Source: Hordeum vulgare subsp. vulgare (taxonomy: Eukaryota; Streptophyta; Magnoliopsida; Poales; Poaceae). From it: DNA of 64,000 bases. The first letter of the stretch is position 1. Each line of letters opens with the position of its first letter. Below are positions 23,809 to 36,004 of this stretch, piece by piece. A program made the position numbers and the translations under genes. The notes beneath the pieces are model-generated. The model was given only the letters and a program-made list of their open reading frames with translations, was not told where the DNA came from and ran no database searches. The DNA is taken from positions 229,995,084 to 230,059,083 of the forward strand of contig NC_058522.1 of NCBI RefSeq assembly GCF_904849725.1, written 5' to 3'.

Positions 23809-25176
23809 GTGGCAAAGGGTTTATCACAAGTTCCAGGAATTGACTACAATGAGACTTTCTCTCCCGTAGCGATGCTTAAGTCCGTCAGAATCATGTTAGC
23901 AATAGCTGCATTTTTCGATTATGAAATCTGGCAGATGGATGTCAAAACGGCGTTCCTTAACGGTTTCCTTAAGGAAGAGTTGTATATGATGCAACCCGAA
24001 GGTTTTGTCGATCCTGAAAATGCTGACAAGGTGTGCAAGCTCCAGCGATCCATTTATGGACTGGTGCAAGCATCTCGGAGTTAGAACAAACATTTTGATG
24101 AGGTGATCAAAGCATTTGGGTTTATACAAGTGGTTGGAGAATCTTGTATTTACAAGAAAGTGAGTGGGAGCTCTGTGGCGTTTCTAATATTATATGTGGA
24201 TGACATATTACTGATTGGAAACAACGTAGAGCTTTTGGAGAGCATAAAAGGTTACTTGAATAAAAGTTTCTCTATGAAGGACCTACGAGAAGCTGCTTAC
24301 ATTCTAGGCATTAAGATCTATAGGGATAGATCAAAACGCCTGATAGGACTTTCACAAAGCACATACCTTGATAAAGTTTTGAAGAGGTTCAAAATGGAAC
24401 AGTCCAAGAAAGGGTTCTTGCCAGTGTTACAAGGTGCGAGATTGAGTAAGACTCAGTGCCCAGCAACTGATGAAGATACAGAGCATATGCTCTCCGTCCC
24501 CTATGCTTCAGCCATAGGTTCTATCATGTATGCGATGCTGTGCACTAGACCGGATGTTAGCCTGGCCATAAGTATGGCAAGTAGGTTCCAGAGTAATCCA
24601 GGAGTGGATCACTGGACAGCGGTCAAGAATATCCTGAAGTACCTGAAAAGGACTAAGGAGATGTTTCTCGTGTATGGAGGTGACGAAGAGCTCGCCGTAA
24701 AAGGTTACGTCGATGCAAGCTTTGACGCAGATCTGGACGACTCTAAGTCGCAAACCGGATACGTATTTATTCTTAATGGGGGTGCAGTAAGCTGGTGCAG
24801 TTCCAAGCAAAGCGTCGTAGCAGATTCTACATGTGAAGCGGAGTACATGGCTGCCTCGGAGGCGGCTAAGGAGGGTGTCTGGATGAAGCAGTTCATGACG
24901 GATCTTGGAGTCGTGCCAAGTGCACTGGATCCGATAACCTTGTTCTGTGACAACACTGGTGCCATTGCCTTAGCAAAGGAACCAAGGTTTCACAAGAAGA
25001 CCAGACACATCAAACGACGCTTCAACCTCATCCGCGACTACGTTGAGGAGGAGGACGTAAATATATGCAAAGTGCACACGGATCTGAATGTAGCAGACCC
25101 GCTGACTAAACCTCTTCCACGGCCAAAACATGATCGACACCAGAACTGTATGGGTGTTAGATTTATTACAATGTAA
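23809..25176 (+). pseudogene. C2 reverse transcriptase-RNase H part, frameshifted
   Basis: Continues the C2 polyprotein one frame off. RT motifs include WQMDVKTAFLNG and the catalytic Y-V-D-D at 24193-24204. A TAG at 24082-24084 sits where S-W-N is expected, splitting the frame into 23809-24084 and 24103-25176. RNase H follows with VKGYVDASFDAD (D), CEAEYMAASEAAKE (E) and DNTGAIALAKEP, ending shortly before the polypurine tract. One frameshift and one nonsense change therefore separate it from a full Copia reading frame; I do not write a repaired form. It is typical of an otherwise fresh copy. Confidence 0.88.
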
Positions 25177-25213
25177 TTCACATGGTGATGTGAGGGCTAG
25201 ATTATTGACTCTA

Positions 25214-25228
25214 GTGCAAGTGGGAGAC
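25214..25228 (+). other. Polypurine tract of C2
   Basis: gtgcaagtgggagac immediately precedes the 3' LTR. Confidence 0.8.
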
Positions 25229-27056
25229 TGTTGGAATTATGCCCTAGAGGCAATAATAAATGTATAGTTATTATTATAATTCCTGTATCAAGATAATAGT
25301 TTATTATCCATGCTATAATTGTATTGAATGAAGACTCATTTACATGTGTGGATACATAGACAAAACACCGTCCCTAGCATGCCTCTAGTTGGCTAGCCAG
25401 TTGATCGATGATAGTCAGTGTCTTCTGATTATGAACAAGGTGTTGTTGCTTGATAACTGGATCACGTCATTGGGAGAATCACGTGATGGACTAGACCCAA
25501 ACTAATAGACGTAGCATGTTGATCGTGTCATTTTGTTGCTACTGTTTTCTGCGTGTCAAGTATTTATTCCTATGACCATGAGATCATATAACTCACTAAC
25601 ACCGGAGGAATGCTTTGTGTGTATCAAACGTCGCAACGTAACTGGGTGACTATAAAGATGCTCTACAAGTATCTCCGAAGGTGTTAGTTGAGTTAGTATG
25701 GATCAAGACTGGGATTTGTCACTCCGTGTGACTGAGAGGTATCTCGGGGCCCACTCGGTAATACAACATCACACACAAGCCTTGCAAGCAATGTAACTTA
25801 GTGTAAGTTGCGGGATATTGTATTACGGAACGAGTAAAGAGACTTGCCAGTAAACGAGATTGAAATAGGTATACGGATACTGACGATCGAATCTCGGGCA
25901 AGTAACATACCGAAGGACAAAGGGAATGACATACGGGATTATACAAATCCTTGGCACTGAGGTTCAAACGATAAGATCTTCGTAGAATATGTAGGATCCA
26001 ATATGGGCATCCAGGTCCCGCTATTGGATATTGACCGAGGAGTCTCTCGGGTCATGTCTACATAGTTCTCGAACCCGCAGGGTCTGCACACTTAAGGTTC
26101 GACGTTGTTTTATGCGTATTTGAGTTATATGGTTGGTTACCGAATGTTGTTCGGAGTCCCGGATGAGATCACGGACGTCACGAGGGTTTCCGGAATGGTC
26201 CGGAAACGAAGATTGATATATAGGATGACCTCATTTGATTACCGGAAGGTTTTCGGAGTTACCGGGAATGTACCGGGAATGACGAATGGGTTCCGGGAGT
26301 TCACCGGGGGGGGGGGGGCAACCCACCCCGGGGAAGCCCATAGGCTTTGGGGAGACACACCAGCCCTTAATGGGCTGGTGGGACAGAGCCAAGGGGGCCT
26401 ATGCGCCAAGAGAAGGAAATCAAAGGAAAAGAAAAAAAAGAGGGAAGAAGTGGGAAGGGAGGGGGACTCCTCCCACCAAACCAAGTCCAACTCGGTTTGG
26501 GGGGGGGGAGTCCTACCCCCCTTGGCTCGGCCGACCCCTTGAGGGTCCCTTGGACCCCAAGGCAAGGTCCCCCTCCCTCCTCCTATATATATGGGGCTTT
26601 TAGGGCAGATTTGAGACGACTTTCTCACGGCTGCCCGACCACATACCTCCATAGTTTTTCCTCTAGATCGCGTTTCTGCGGAGCTCGGGCGGAGCCCTGC
26701 TGAGACGAGATCATCACCAACCTCCGGAGCGCCGTCACGCTGCCGGAGAACTCTTCTACCTCTCCGTCTCTCTTGCTGGATCAAGAAGGCCGAGATCATC
26801 GTCGAGCTGTACGTGTGCTGAACGCGGAGGTGCCGACCGTTCGGTACTAGATCGTGGGACTGATCGCGGGATTGTTCGCGGGGCGGATCGAGGGACGTGA
26901 GGACGTTCCACTACATCAACCGCGTTTTCTAACGCTTCTGCTGTACGATCTACAAGGGTACGTAGATCACTCATCCCCTCTCGTAGATGGACATCACCAT
27001 GATAGGTCTTCGTGCGCGTAGGAAATTTTTTGTTTCCCATGCGACGTTCCCCAACA
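25229..27056 (+). repeat. 3' LTR of C2
   Basis: 1828 bp, near-identical to the 5' LTR. It has a duplicated gtaccgggaat near 26270 and G runs of different length (13 at 26306-26318 and 10 at 26499-26508). Confidence 0.95.
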
Positions 27057-28554
27057 CTATCAACAGGAGGAAAGTAAGTGCTCATTAAATTTTGATACTA
27101 GCTATCCTTACTTACTTTATGACATGCTTCAAATTATCAAGAGGACGATGCCAACACATTAACAACCTTCTGCATAAGCTTTCGTGGGGCTCAAAGAAAG
27201 GTGAAAGGATGACAACGTGGGCCTCACGGGATGTATGACGCAACCCAAGTTTATGGGAGGCATGGGCATTCATGATACCGAGCTTTTGAATTTGGCTCTC
27301 TTGGCTCACCAAGAATGGAGACTATTACAGGAACCCGACTCCCTAAGTGTTCGCATCCTGAAAGCGGACTATTACCCTCATCCTCAATCGTGGATGCATA
27401 GATAGGGAATCGTCCATCTCAATTCTGGCATTCAATTGTGGAAGGTCATGACGTCTTGAAGCTAGGTTTGATAAAGTTGATTGTCACTGGCGAGGATAGT
27501 AAGGTATCACGGGAGAATTGGAAACCAAGAGATTATAAACTTCGACCTATCTATTCCAAAACAGCAAACCCACTAGAGTTGATAAGTGAACTAATAAATC
27601 AAGTGAACGGATGTCGGAACGTGGACATCATTGATGAACATTTTATATCAATGGACAAAAGAAGCAATTCTAAGTATCGCTCTAAGCTCCCGACTCCAGG
27701 AAGACTTTTAGTCATGACATTATGATCGTCATGGTTTTTTCTTGGTGTGCTTCGCTTATAGAGTTCTTTCGGCAACGTAGAAACAACACACATACTGGTT
27801 GGAGGAGGTCCCATGACACTCTAAACTGACCCGAGAGGGCAACTCTTGGGCAAAGATGTGGCATACTAAGGCCCACTCTAAGGTTGGGGTATTTACCTGG
27901 AGGTTGGCACAATCATCGCGGGAGAGGTGCGCAATCGTAGGAAGATGGCAACCACGCCATATTATTCCATTTGTTGTTGTGCGCATGATACTTGGTGCCA
28001 CTCCTTGTTTAACCATCGTTTGTCGCGGTGTGTGTGGGCATTGTATGATGAATAGCTCACGGAAGTAAACATCTCGAACCGGGCATGTGATCCAAAGTTG
28101 TGGCTTTTTGGCTCTTTGATACACTACCACAAGATGAGCTAGCACAGGTACTCGTCACTATGTGGTCAATATGATAGGCGCAACGCCGAGCCATCCATGA
28201 CTGGGAATTCCAAATCCCCCTAAGTACATCAATTTTCATCAATAAGTTCCTAGAAGATTTACAACAAGCCCATGCATGTGATCTAAATTCTCTAGGAGGC
28301 TGCATGTAATAGTCGTGAGTCGGACCAAATGACTACGACCACCAACCAAGATAAATGTTGATGGGGCTTTGAAGTGAACATGTGACCACGGGGCAGTTTC
28401 ACCTATCTGTCGAGACTACACTAGGAGGTATTTGGGAGCGTCAACGGTCATTTTCTAGGGCTCCACTCACCCAGACGGTTTAGAAGTGCATGCATGCAGT
28501 GAAGCTCTATCCCTTGTCATGGATCTTAAACAATCTTTTATCCTGGTCGCCTGT
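27057..28554 (+). pseudogene. LINE RT/RNase H pseudogene, part 2
   Basis: Resumes the LINE interrupted by C2. Frame 27217-27405 reads MTQPKFMGGMGIHDTELL then ALLAHQEWRLLQEP, the conserved segment after the RT thumb in plant LINEs. Around 27856-27910, MWHTKAHSKVGVFTWRLAQ matches the zinc-binding zf-RVT region. Around 28347-28545, VNVDGALK (an RNase H-like D-G motif) and a decayed C-terminal stretch match the RVT_3 RNase H domain. Frames break repeatedly. It ends at 28554, where element A inserted; cctgt at 28550-28554 would be the left target duplication. Confidence 0.8.
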
Positions 28555-29958
28555 TGATAACCCACAAGTATAGGGGATCGCAATAGTTTTCGAGGGTAGA
28601 GTATTCAACCCAAATTTATGGATTCGACACAAGGGGAGCCAAAGAATATTCTCGAGTATTAGTAGCTGAGTTGTCAATTCAACCACACCTGAAAGACTTA
28701 ATATCTGCAGCAAAGTATTTAGTAGCAAAGTAGTATGGAAGTAACGGTAATGGTGGCAAACGTGTCAGTAGCAATTTTGTAGTGATTGTAACAATAGCAA
28801 CGAAAAAGTAACTTAGAAAAGACCAATATGTGGAAAGCTCGTAGGCAATGGATCAATGATGGATAATTATGTCGGATGTCGTTCATCATGCAACAATCAT
28901 AACATAGGGTGATACAAAACTAGCTCCAATTCATCAATGTAATGTAGGCATGTGTTCCATATATAGTCATACGTGCTTATAGAAAAGAACTTGCATGACA
29001 TCTTTTGTCCTACCCTCCCAAGGCAGCGGGGTCCTAATGGAAACTAAGGGATATTAAGTCCTCCTTTTAGTAGAGAGCCAGACCAAAGCATTAGAACTTA
29101 GTGAATACACGAACTCCTCAAATTACGGTAATCACCTAAAAGAATCCGAGTTATTGTCACCTTAGGGGATGCAGATCATAACTCGTAATAGGTGTCTACA
29201 ACTTACAAGATAGGATCAAGAACACATATATATTCATGAAAACATAATAGGTTCAGATATGAAATCATGGCACTCGGGCCCAAGTGACAAGCATTAAGCA
29301 TAGAAAAGTTATAGCAACATCAATCTGAGAACATAATGGATACTAGGGATCAAACCCTAACAAAACTAACTCGATTACATGATAGATCTCATCCAACCTA
29401 TCACCGTCCAGCAAGCCTACGATGGAATTGCTCACGAACGATGGAGAGCATCATGAAATTGGTGATGTAGGATGGTTGGTGATGACGACATTGTCGATTT
29501 CCCCTCTCCGGAGCCCAAATGAGACTCCAGATCTGCCCTCCCGAGGAAGAACAGGAGGTGACGGTGACTCCGTATCGTAAAATGCGATGAACTCTTCTCT
29601 CTGATTTTTTTCTCCGCGGATAGGAATATATAGAAGTGGAAACGAGGTCGATGGAGAATCAGGGGCCCCACACGCCAGGGGGTGCGGCCAAGGGGGGGGG
29701 GGGGCGCCCTGCAGGCTTGTGGCCTAGGGTGGCCCCTCTCCGGTAGATTCTTTCGACAGTATTTTTTATTATATCCAAAAATATTCTCCATAAATTTTTA
29801 GGTCAATCCGAGAACTTTTATTTCTGTAGAAAAATAACACCAAGGCAATTCTATTGAAAACAACATTAGTCCGGGTTAGTTTCATTCAAATCATGCAAAT
29901 TAGAGTCCAAAACAAGGTCAAAAGAGTTTGCAAAAGTAGATACGTTGGAGACGTATCA
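28555..29958 (-). repeat. 3' LTR of A
   Basis: On the plus strand it runs tgataacccacaagtatagg to ...ggagacgtatca, 1404 bp, the complement of an LTR running TGATACGTCTCC to GTGGGTTATCA. It matches the B LTRs and the 52489-53212 remnant. It contains a run of 14 G at 29693-29706. Confidence 0.92.
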
Positions 29959-29970
29959 ACTCCCAAAATC
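29959..29970 (-). other. Polypurine tract of A
   Basis: On the minus strand the sequence before the LTR is gattttgggagt, then TGATACG. It is a mutated form of agcttgggggagt found in B (49609-49621). Confidence 0.7.
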
Positions 29971-31999
29971 TTAAACGTTTGCTTGTCCTCAAGTAATTCA
30001 GTTGATAAACTGAAAGTGATAAAGAAAATTTTTACAAACTCTGTTTGATCTTGTTGTTGTAAATATGTCTAACTTATGTTCAGATTTTTAGCTCAAGTTA
30101 TAGACTAACCACATTCACAATAATATTTAGGTCTCATATTTGCTTATATCAATGGCATAATGAACTAGCAAGCAATAATAATAAGTCTCAAATGACAACA
30201 ATTTAATCAAAACAATCATAAAACAATATGATAAACTGGTATCTCGCTAGCCCTTTCTGAGATCGCAAAACATAAATGCAGAGCACCTCCGAAGAACAAG
30301 GACTGACTAGACATTGTAATTCATGGTAAAAGATATCCAGTCATACTCATACTCAATATAAATTAATAACAAAGCATACAGATGACGGGGGTACTCTCTA
30401 ACTGGTGCCTTTTTATAAGAAGAGGATGACTCAATAGTTAAGTAAAATAGATAGGCCCTTCGCAGAGGGAAGCATTGATTTGCAGAGGTGCCACAGCTCG
30501 AGCTTTTAAAACAGGGATGAATCAAAATTTTGGGTGGTATGCTTTAATTGGTAACATAACAACTAAGAGATCTCAATATCTTTCATGCTAAATACATTAT
30601 AGGCGGTTCCCAAACAGAATGGTAAAGTTTTTACTCCCCCTCCACCAATCAATCACATTCCACGGCGGGTCGAATCCACGGGTACCGTCCATACAAACAA
30701 CAATCCCGGGGGAGTTTTGCTTCATTAAATTGATTTGAATTTTGAGCATGGAACTGGGCATCCCGATTAGCAACCACTTTCTCGTGAATGATAGTGAATC
30801 AACACATATCTTGAGAATAACCCACCTAGCATGGAAGATACTGATAGCCCCTAGTCACCACATGAGCGATTCGGGCATACAATGCAGAATATTTATTTGA
30901 AAGTTTAGAGTATGGCACATGCAAATTTACTTGGGACGCCAGGTAAATACCGCATATAGGTAGGTATGGTGGACTCATATGGAACAACTTTGGGTTTATG
31001 GAAATGGATGCACAAGCAGTATTCCCGCTTAGTACAAGTGGAGGCTAGCAAGAGACTGGGAAGCAACCAACTAGAGAGCGAAAACAGTCACAAACATGCT
31101 TTGAGACTAACCAACATTGAGTGCAAGCATGAGTAGGATATAAATCACCATGAATATAAACATCATAGAGGCTATGTTGGTTTTGTTTCAACTACATGCG
31201 TGAACATGTGCCAAGTCAAGCCACTCGAATCATTCGGAGGAGGATACCATTCTATCATACTACATCACAACCATTTTAATATGCATGTCGACACTCAAGA
31301 CACACCATTATTCACTCCTGGCTAATTAAGCATGGCATAAGTAACTATAATCTCTAATTGTCATTGCAAACATGTTCAATCCATAACGAGCTGAATCCAG
31401 AACGATGAGCTAATCATATTTACGAAAACAAAATAGGTTGAGTTCATACCAGCTTTTATCCATCTCCGTCACTTCATCATATATCGTCATTATCGCCTTT
31501 CACTTGCACGACCGAACAGTGTGAAAAGTAATAATTATAGTGCACATGCATTGGACTAAGCTGGAATCTGCAAGCAATAACTAAAGGAGAAGACAAGGTA
31601 GTATGAACTCTCTGATAGATAAGCATAATGAATATGAGAGCCACTCAACATGTCATCGTGGTCTTCTCCTTACGACCCAAAGAAGAAAGAAAAACTATTT
31701 ACACGGGAAAGCCCGCAACAAGCAAAAGAAGAAAAAAAATATTTTTGGGTTTTATTTTAACACTACAACTAAACAAACTAGAAGGTAAAGCTAGAACTTT
31801 TTTTTTGGATTTTATCAAGGTTAATGAAACACACAAGAAGAAAACAAAAGGAAGAAATAAACTACCATGGACGATACAAGGAAAAAGTATGAATACCGAC
31901 AACTGGAATGAGTGTGTGAACATGAATGTAATGTCGGTGAGGAATACGTACTCCCCCAAGCTTAGGCTTTTGGCCTAAGTTGGTCTAAGGCCATGGCTC
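29971..31999 (-). other. Non-coding 3' region of A
   Basis: About 2 kb with no gene recognised, similar to 47624-49608 of B. It holds a second polypurine tract with adjoining hairpin (31951-31980) just after ORF2. Confidence 0.7.
31951..31980 (-). repeat. Internal PPT-like tract plus hairpin, A copy
   Basis: Minus strand: acttaggc, caaaa, gcctaagc, then ttgggggag. The stem is 7-8 bp and the G-rich tract matches the element's terminal polypurine tract. The B copy is at 47676-47708. Confidence 0.7.
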
Positions 32000-33009
32000 G
32001 CCCACATAATATCCAAAGTCATAGTTGGGGTTGTACAAGGCTGCGATAGCTACCTCCTGAACGACTTCAGCATGGAGGCGAGCGTCTTTCGCCTCTCTCT
32101 CCTACACGTCTGCCTCCTCTCTGGTTATGAAGTACCTTTGTTTTTCCTGAAAGTTAAAGAAGACCGGAGCAGGAAGGGTAATATGGACATCATGATGTCT
32201 ATCAAAAATTAGTCGATATAGGAGATGTTGTTCATATCTCTCGAGGAACTGGTAGCACACCATAGCCTCATAATCAAGAAAAGCATGTGGTAGCTCAATA
32301 TCATTCTCCTTTATAGGTATCCTAAGATAATTGGCTACACGGGTGGCATAAATTCCACCAAAGAAATCTCCATCCTTGGCATTTTTTGTAGCCTCCTAGC
32401 AATAATAGCTCCTAAGTTATATTGTCTATCACCCATGACCACACTCTTAAGAATACTAAGGTCAGTTACACGAAGGTGGCTATGCTCATGCTTACCATTA
32501 ATATTTCTACCTATGAAGAGAGCAAGATAATGTATGGCAGGAAAATGAATGCTCCCCAAGGTAGCCTGTGTAATATTTCTAGTTTCTCCCACGGTGATGC
32601 TAGCAAGAAAATCATTATATTCGGCTTTGTGAGGATCACCAAAGCTACCCCATTGTAGAATTTTGCATGCATGGTTAAAATCTTCTAGGTCCATAGTATA
32701 AGATTCATCATAAAGATTAAATAGAACGGAATGCGTATTACGCCTGGATGAAAATTCAAACCTCCGCACGAATGAATCAGTGAGTTGATAATATTGCTTG
32801 CATTGGTCTGAAACAAAATCTTCAAGGCTAACATTTTGTATGTACGCGTAAAATTCTTCCTTGAATCCAGCCTGGACCATGAATGATTCCCATGGCCATT
32901 CACAAGGCCGCACTTGAGATTCCCTTGGGTCTTCAAGGTCGAGCTCACATATCGCGAGTCTCGGGGTCTTCTTGCTCGAGGAACCACCTTGGTATATTTT
33001 CCTTAACAT
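32000..33009 (-). pseudogene. ORF2 of A: conserved protein of unknown function
   Basis: I do not know its function. The frame opens MLRKIYQGGSSSKK and is open to 32335, then shifts near 32350 and remains readable to about 32000. It resembles ORF2 of B over its whole length: PCEWPWESFMVQAGF against CEWPIDVFLRAAGLYEDF, FCNVCKL-like FNHACKILQWG, SIHFPAIHYLALFIGR against SIHFPVLWYFSLFMGK, and YNLGAIIARRL against YSLGAIVAQRL. No polymerase, integrase or transmembrane motif is seen. It occupies the place where an autonomous element has RT and integrase. Confidence 0.75.
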
Positions 33010-33857
33010 TTTTATTTCTCTGAAAAATAAATCTGAAATTTTTAGTGACTTCACATAAGAATGAACAAAACTCAATCAAAGCTTATAGCAACTACTCCTA
33101 CAAGTGCCTAGAAGCTATATCATGCATCAAAAGTACTTGGGACCCTACAAATTTGACATGCAAGCTCAAGAACAATGTCACCACAACACCAAGATTTTGC
33201 AAAATAAAAAGCACTAGAACAAAAACTAATTGGTCCACTAGAGGAGTCACATACCGATGAACAATCCCCTAAAATGTTTTGCAAATGGAGCTTTGAGCAA
33301 GGAGATCGAAAATGGCAGCAAGATGAGCTAAATCACGTGTTTGAGCAATGGGGGGATTTTTTTTATAGAGGAAGAAGGAGTGGATGGGTACTGGAATAAG
33401 TGAAGGGGCCCCAAGTGGCACCCACAAGCCAGGGGGCGCGCCCAGGGGGTGGCCGCGCCCTGCAGGCTTGTGGCCCACTGGTGCAGTCCCCTAATGTATT
33501 CTTAGTGCCAGAAATTCTTAAATATTCCAGAAAAATTCATACTAAATTTTCAGGGCGTTCTGAGAACTTTTATTTTCAGGTAATTTTTCTATTGTACGGA
33601 TAAAACGGAAAATAGAGAAATAATAACTTTTTTACTAAAATGAAACTAAAGAACAAAAATAAAAGTTGGGTACAAAAGTTTGTGCTTTCTAAATTCACCC
33701 ATCTCATGCCCGTCAAAAAGAATCCATCAATAAGGTTGATCAAGTCTTACTGATAAACTTTTTTCGAATGACATGGAACCAGAGAACTTTTGAATAACAC
33801 TAGGTTACCTCGATGGGGATATGCATGTCCCCTACAATAAGTATATCATATTTCTTC
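33010..33857 (-). other. Spacer between protease and ORF2 of A
   Basis: No coding similarity recognised. B has a matching spacer at 45797-46597. It contains a repeated GC-rich ggggcgcgcccaggggg-type stretch near 33433. Confidence 0.6.
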
Positions 33858-34360
33858 TTATTGTAGAAGAGGGAATTCAAAGTCTCCAATAGTGAACGTT
33901 GGAATTTTTTCAATGGGGTTGATGCTATGAACTTGAGATTGTTTCTTCGGAAAGTGTACCATATGCTCATTACCATTAACATGAAAAGTGGCATTGCCTT
34001 TGTTGCAATCAATAACAGCCCCTGCAGTATTCAGAAAGGGTCTACCAAGGATGATCGAAAATTTGTCGTCCTCGGGAATATCAAGAATAACAAAGTTTGT
34101 TAGGATAGTGACGTTTGCAACCATAACAGGCACGTCCTCACAAATACTGATGGGTAAAGCAGTTGATTTGTGAGCCATTTGCAGAGATATTTCAGTAGGT
34201 GTCAACTTATTCAGGCCAAGTCTACGGTATAAAGAGAACGACCTAACACTGACACGAGCTCCAAGGTCAGATAAAGCAGTTTTAACATAATTTCCTTTAA
34301 TAGAGCATGGTATAGCGGGTACTCCGGGATCTCTAATTTCTTTGGTATTCCACCCTTACA
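33858..34360 (-). pseudogene. Retropepsin-like protease of A
   Basis: Minus-strand homologue of the B protease (45218-45796). The C-terminal two-thirds is open (34205-33858) with MTPTEISLQMAHKST, ILGRPFLNTAGAVID and a C-terminal FHVNGNEH. The active-site part, D-L-G-A in B, is only readable in shifted frames around 34230-34330, so at least two indels disrupt it. It is not functional as it stands. Confidence 0.78.
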
Positions 34361-34979
34361 TGTGTAATTAGCAAGCATGGTGGAGATATCAGCTTCTAGT
34401 ATCTTTCTTTTATTAATAACAATATCTTTCATGTACTTAACATAGAGAGACATTTTCAGAATATCGGTTAAGCGCATACGTAAAAAGACAGGTCTCAGCA
34501 TTTCAGCAAAGCGCTCAAAATCCTCATCATCCTTCTTTTTGGATGGTTTAGGAGGAAAGGGCATGGGTTTCTAAACCCATGGTTCTCTTTCTCTACCATG
34601 CTTCCTAGCAACAAAATCTCTTCTATCATATCCCTTATTCTTATGTTGTGGGTTATCAAGATCAATAATAGGTTCAGTCTACACATCATTGTCATTACTA
34701 GGTTGAGCATCGACATGAACATCATCATTAATATTATCACTAGGTTCATGTTCATTACCAGATTGTGTCTCAACATCAGAAATAGAGATATTATTTGGGT
34801 TTTCATGTGACTCTATAATAGGTTCACTAGCAGCATGCAAAGTCCTATCATCATTCTTTTTGTTTTTATTATAAGGACTAGGTGCATCAATATTAACTCT
34901 CCGAGAATCTTGCTCAACTCTCTTAGGATGGCCCTCGGGATACAAAGGTTCCCGAGTCATTCTACCACCTCTAGTCACA
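34361..34979 (-). pseudogene. gag of A, C-terminal part (left of CACTA)
   Basis: Minus strand, opening VVTRGGRMTREPLYPEGHP. It then has an acidic stretch with QSGNEHEP and DVHVDAQPSND, and later MPFPPKPSKKKDDEDFERF, as in the B gag. It has frame changes near 34680 and 34560. It joins the piece at 41392-41573 if the CACTA element and one copy of act are removed; the reading frame across the site (D-H-Y-V-R-V-V-T-R) is then intact. Confidence 0.82.
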
Positions 34980-35039
34980 ACTCACTACTCGAATTTATAA
35001 TTTTTCCGTCTCCCATGGCTGATGGCAAAGGGGGGAACC

Positions 35040-35610
35040 ACGGACGACAAAGGCTTTGCCGTCCAACAGCAGACGGCAAAGTAGACAGCAAAAAAAAAAT
35101 CCGGTGAAGAGGTTCTTTGCCGTCTTCTTTTGTAAAGCGGACGGCAAAAAATCTTTGCCATGCGGGGGCAGACGACAAATTAAATGGGACGACAGATCCA
35201 CCAACGGCCCCGTTAAGTGTTAACGGCAGGCCTCCCCTCTTTGCTGTCTTCCGTCCCCCCTTTGCCAGGAGGGGGCTGACGGCAAAGGGGGGAACCAGTC
35301 CCTCTCTCCCCCCTCTTTGTCGTCTACCCTACCCCCCCTTTGCCATGAGGGGGCTGACGGCAAAGGGGGAACCAACCCCTCTCTCTCCCCTCTTTGCCGT
35401 CTGCCCTCCCCCTTTGCCATGAGGGGGCTGACGGCAAAGGGGGGAACCAGCCCCTCTCTCCCCCTCTTTGCCGTCTGCCCTCCCTCCTTTGCCATGTGGG
35501 GGCAGACGGCAAAGAGGGGAACCAACCCCTCTCTCTCCCCTCTTTGCCGTATGCCCTCCCCCCTTTGCCATGTGGGGGCAGACGACAAAGGGGGGAACCA
35601 GCCCCTTTTT
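35040..35610. repeat. CACTA left subterminal repeats
   Basis: A unit of about 76 bp, ctttgccgtctgccctcc...tttgccatgagggggctgacggcaaaggggggaacc (in short), recurs at about 35239, 35316, 35391, 35467 and 35544. Each holds ctttgccgtc and its complement gacggcaaag. Such arrays are transposase-binding subterminal repeats in CACTA elements. The open frames on both strands are by-products. Confidence 0.88.
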
Positions 35611-35653
35611 ATTTTACTTCTTATTATATCCAGCAATTTTCACAATAATCAGG

Positions 35654-35681
<28 letters not shown>
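35654..35681. repeat. (TA)n microsatellite
   Basis: About 14 uninterrupted TA units inside the CACTA element, just after the subterminal array. Confidence 0.9.
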
Positions 35682-35684
<3 letters not shown>

Positions 35685-35689
35685 ACAAA

Positions 35690-36000
35690 AATAAATTTGC
35701 TTTCGTACTCATAAGCATATTAAAATAACTTTCATCCATAGTACATACATATTATGCAAGTTGCGTCCGTACCAACCATATATTACACCAGTTTCATCCA
35801 CATGCATACAAAGTTTCATATATATCCATATACTACAATAGTTTCAATACAAGCTTCTGTGAAGCCATGGTACAAGAAATCATATTCAAGCATTCCATCA
35901 ATATAATCCAAGCTTCCCGTGAAGTGAATGTAATCTGCAAAATGACAAATAAGAAAGTTAGAAGAATAATACTAGATGAAGAAGTATATATAGGTTATTT
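35690..36000. other. CACTA interior, nothing recognised
   Basis: About 300 bp of AT-rich sequence between the microsatellite and the tandem array. It has no gene or repeat I recognise. Confidence 0.5.
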
Positions 36001-36004
36001 CGGA

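Larger units (their letters stand above)
18123..27056 (+). mobile_element. C2: complete Angela/BARE-like Copia LTR retrotransposon
   Basis: The 8934-bp element has matching LTRs (18123-19940 and 25229-27056), an intact tRNA-iMet primer site, a gag-pol reading frame and a polypurine tract. A perfect 5-bp target-site duplication ctatc flanks it (18118-18122 and 27057-27061). By eye the LTRs differ by roughly 16 substitutions in 1.8 kb plus a small duplication (gtaccgggaat, near 26270) and homopolymer length changes, so the insertion is young. The polyprotein has one frameshift and two stops in the RT part. It sits inside a LINE pseudogene. Confidence 0.95.

Noticed and set aside
35220..35636. 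Repetitive open frames of about 80-140 codons on both strands
   Set aside because: They are open because the 76-bp subterminal repeat lacks stops in several frames.
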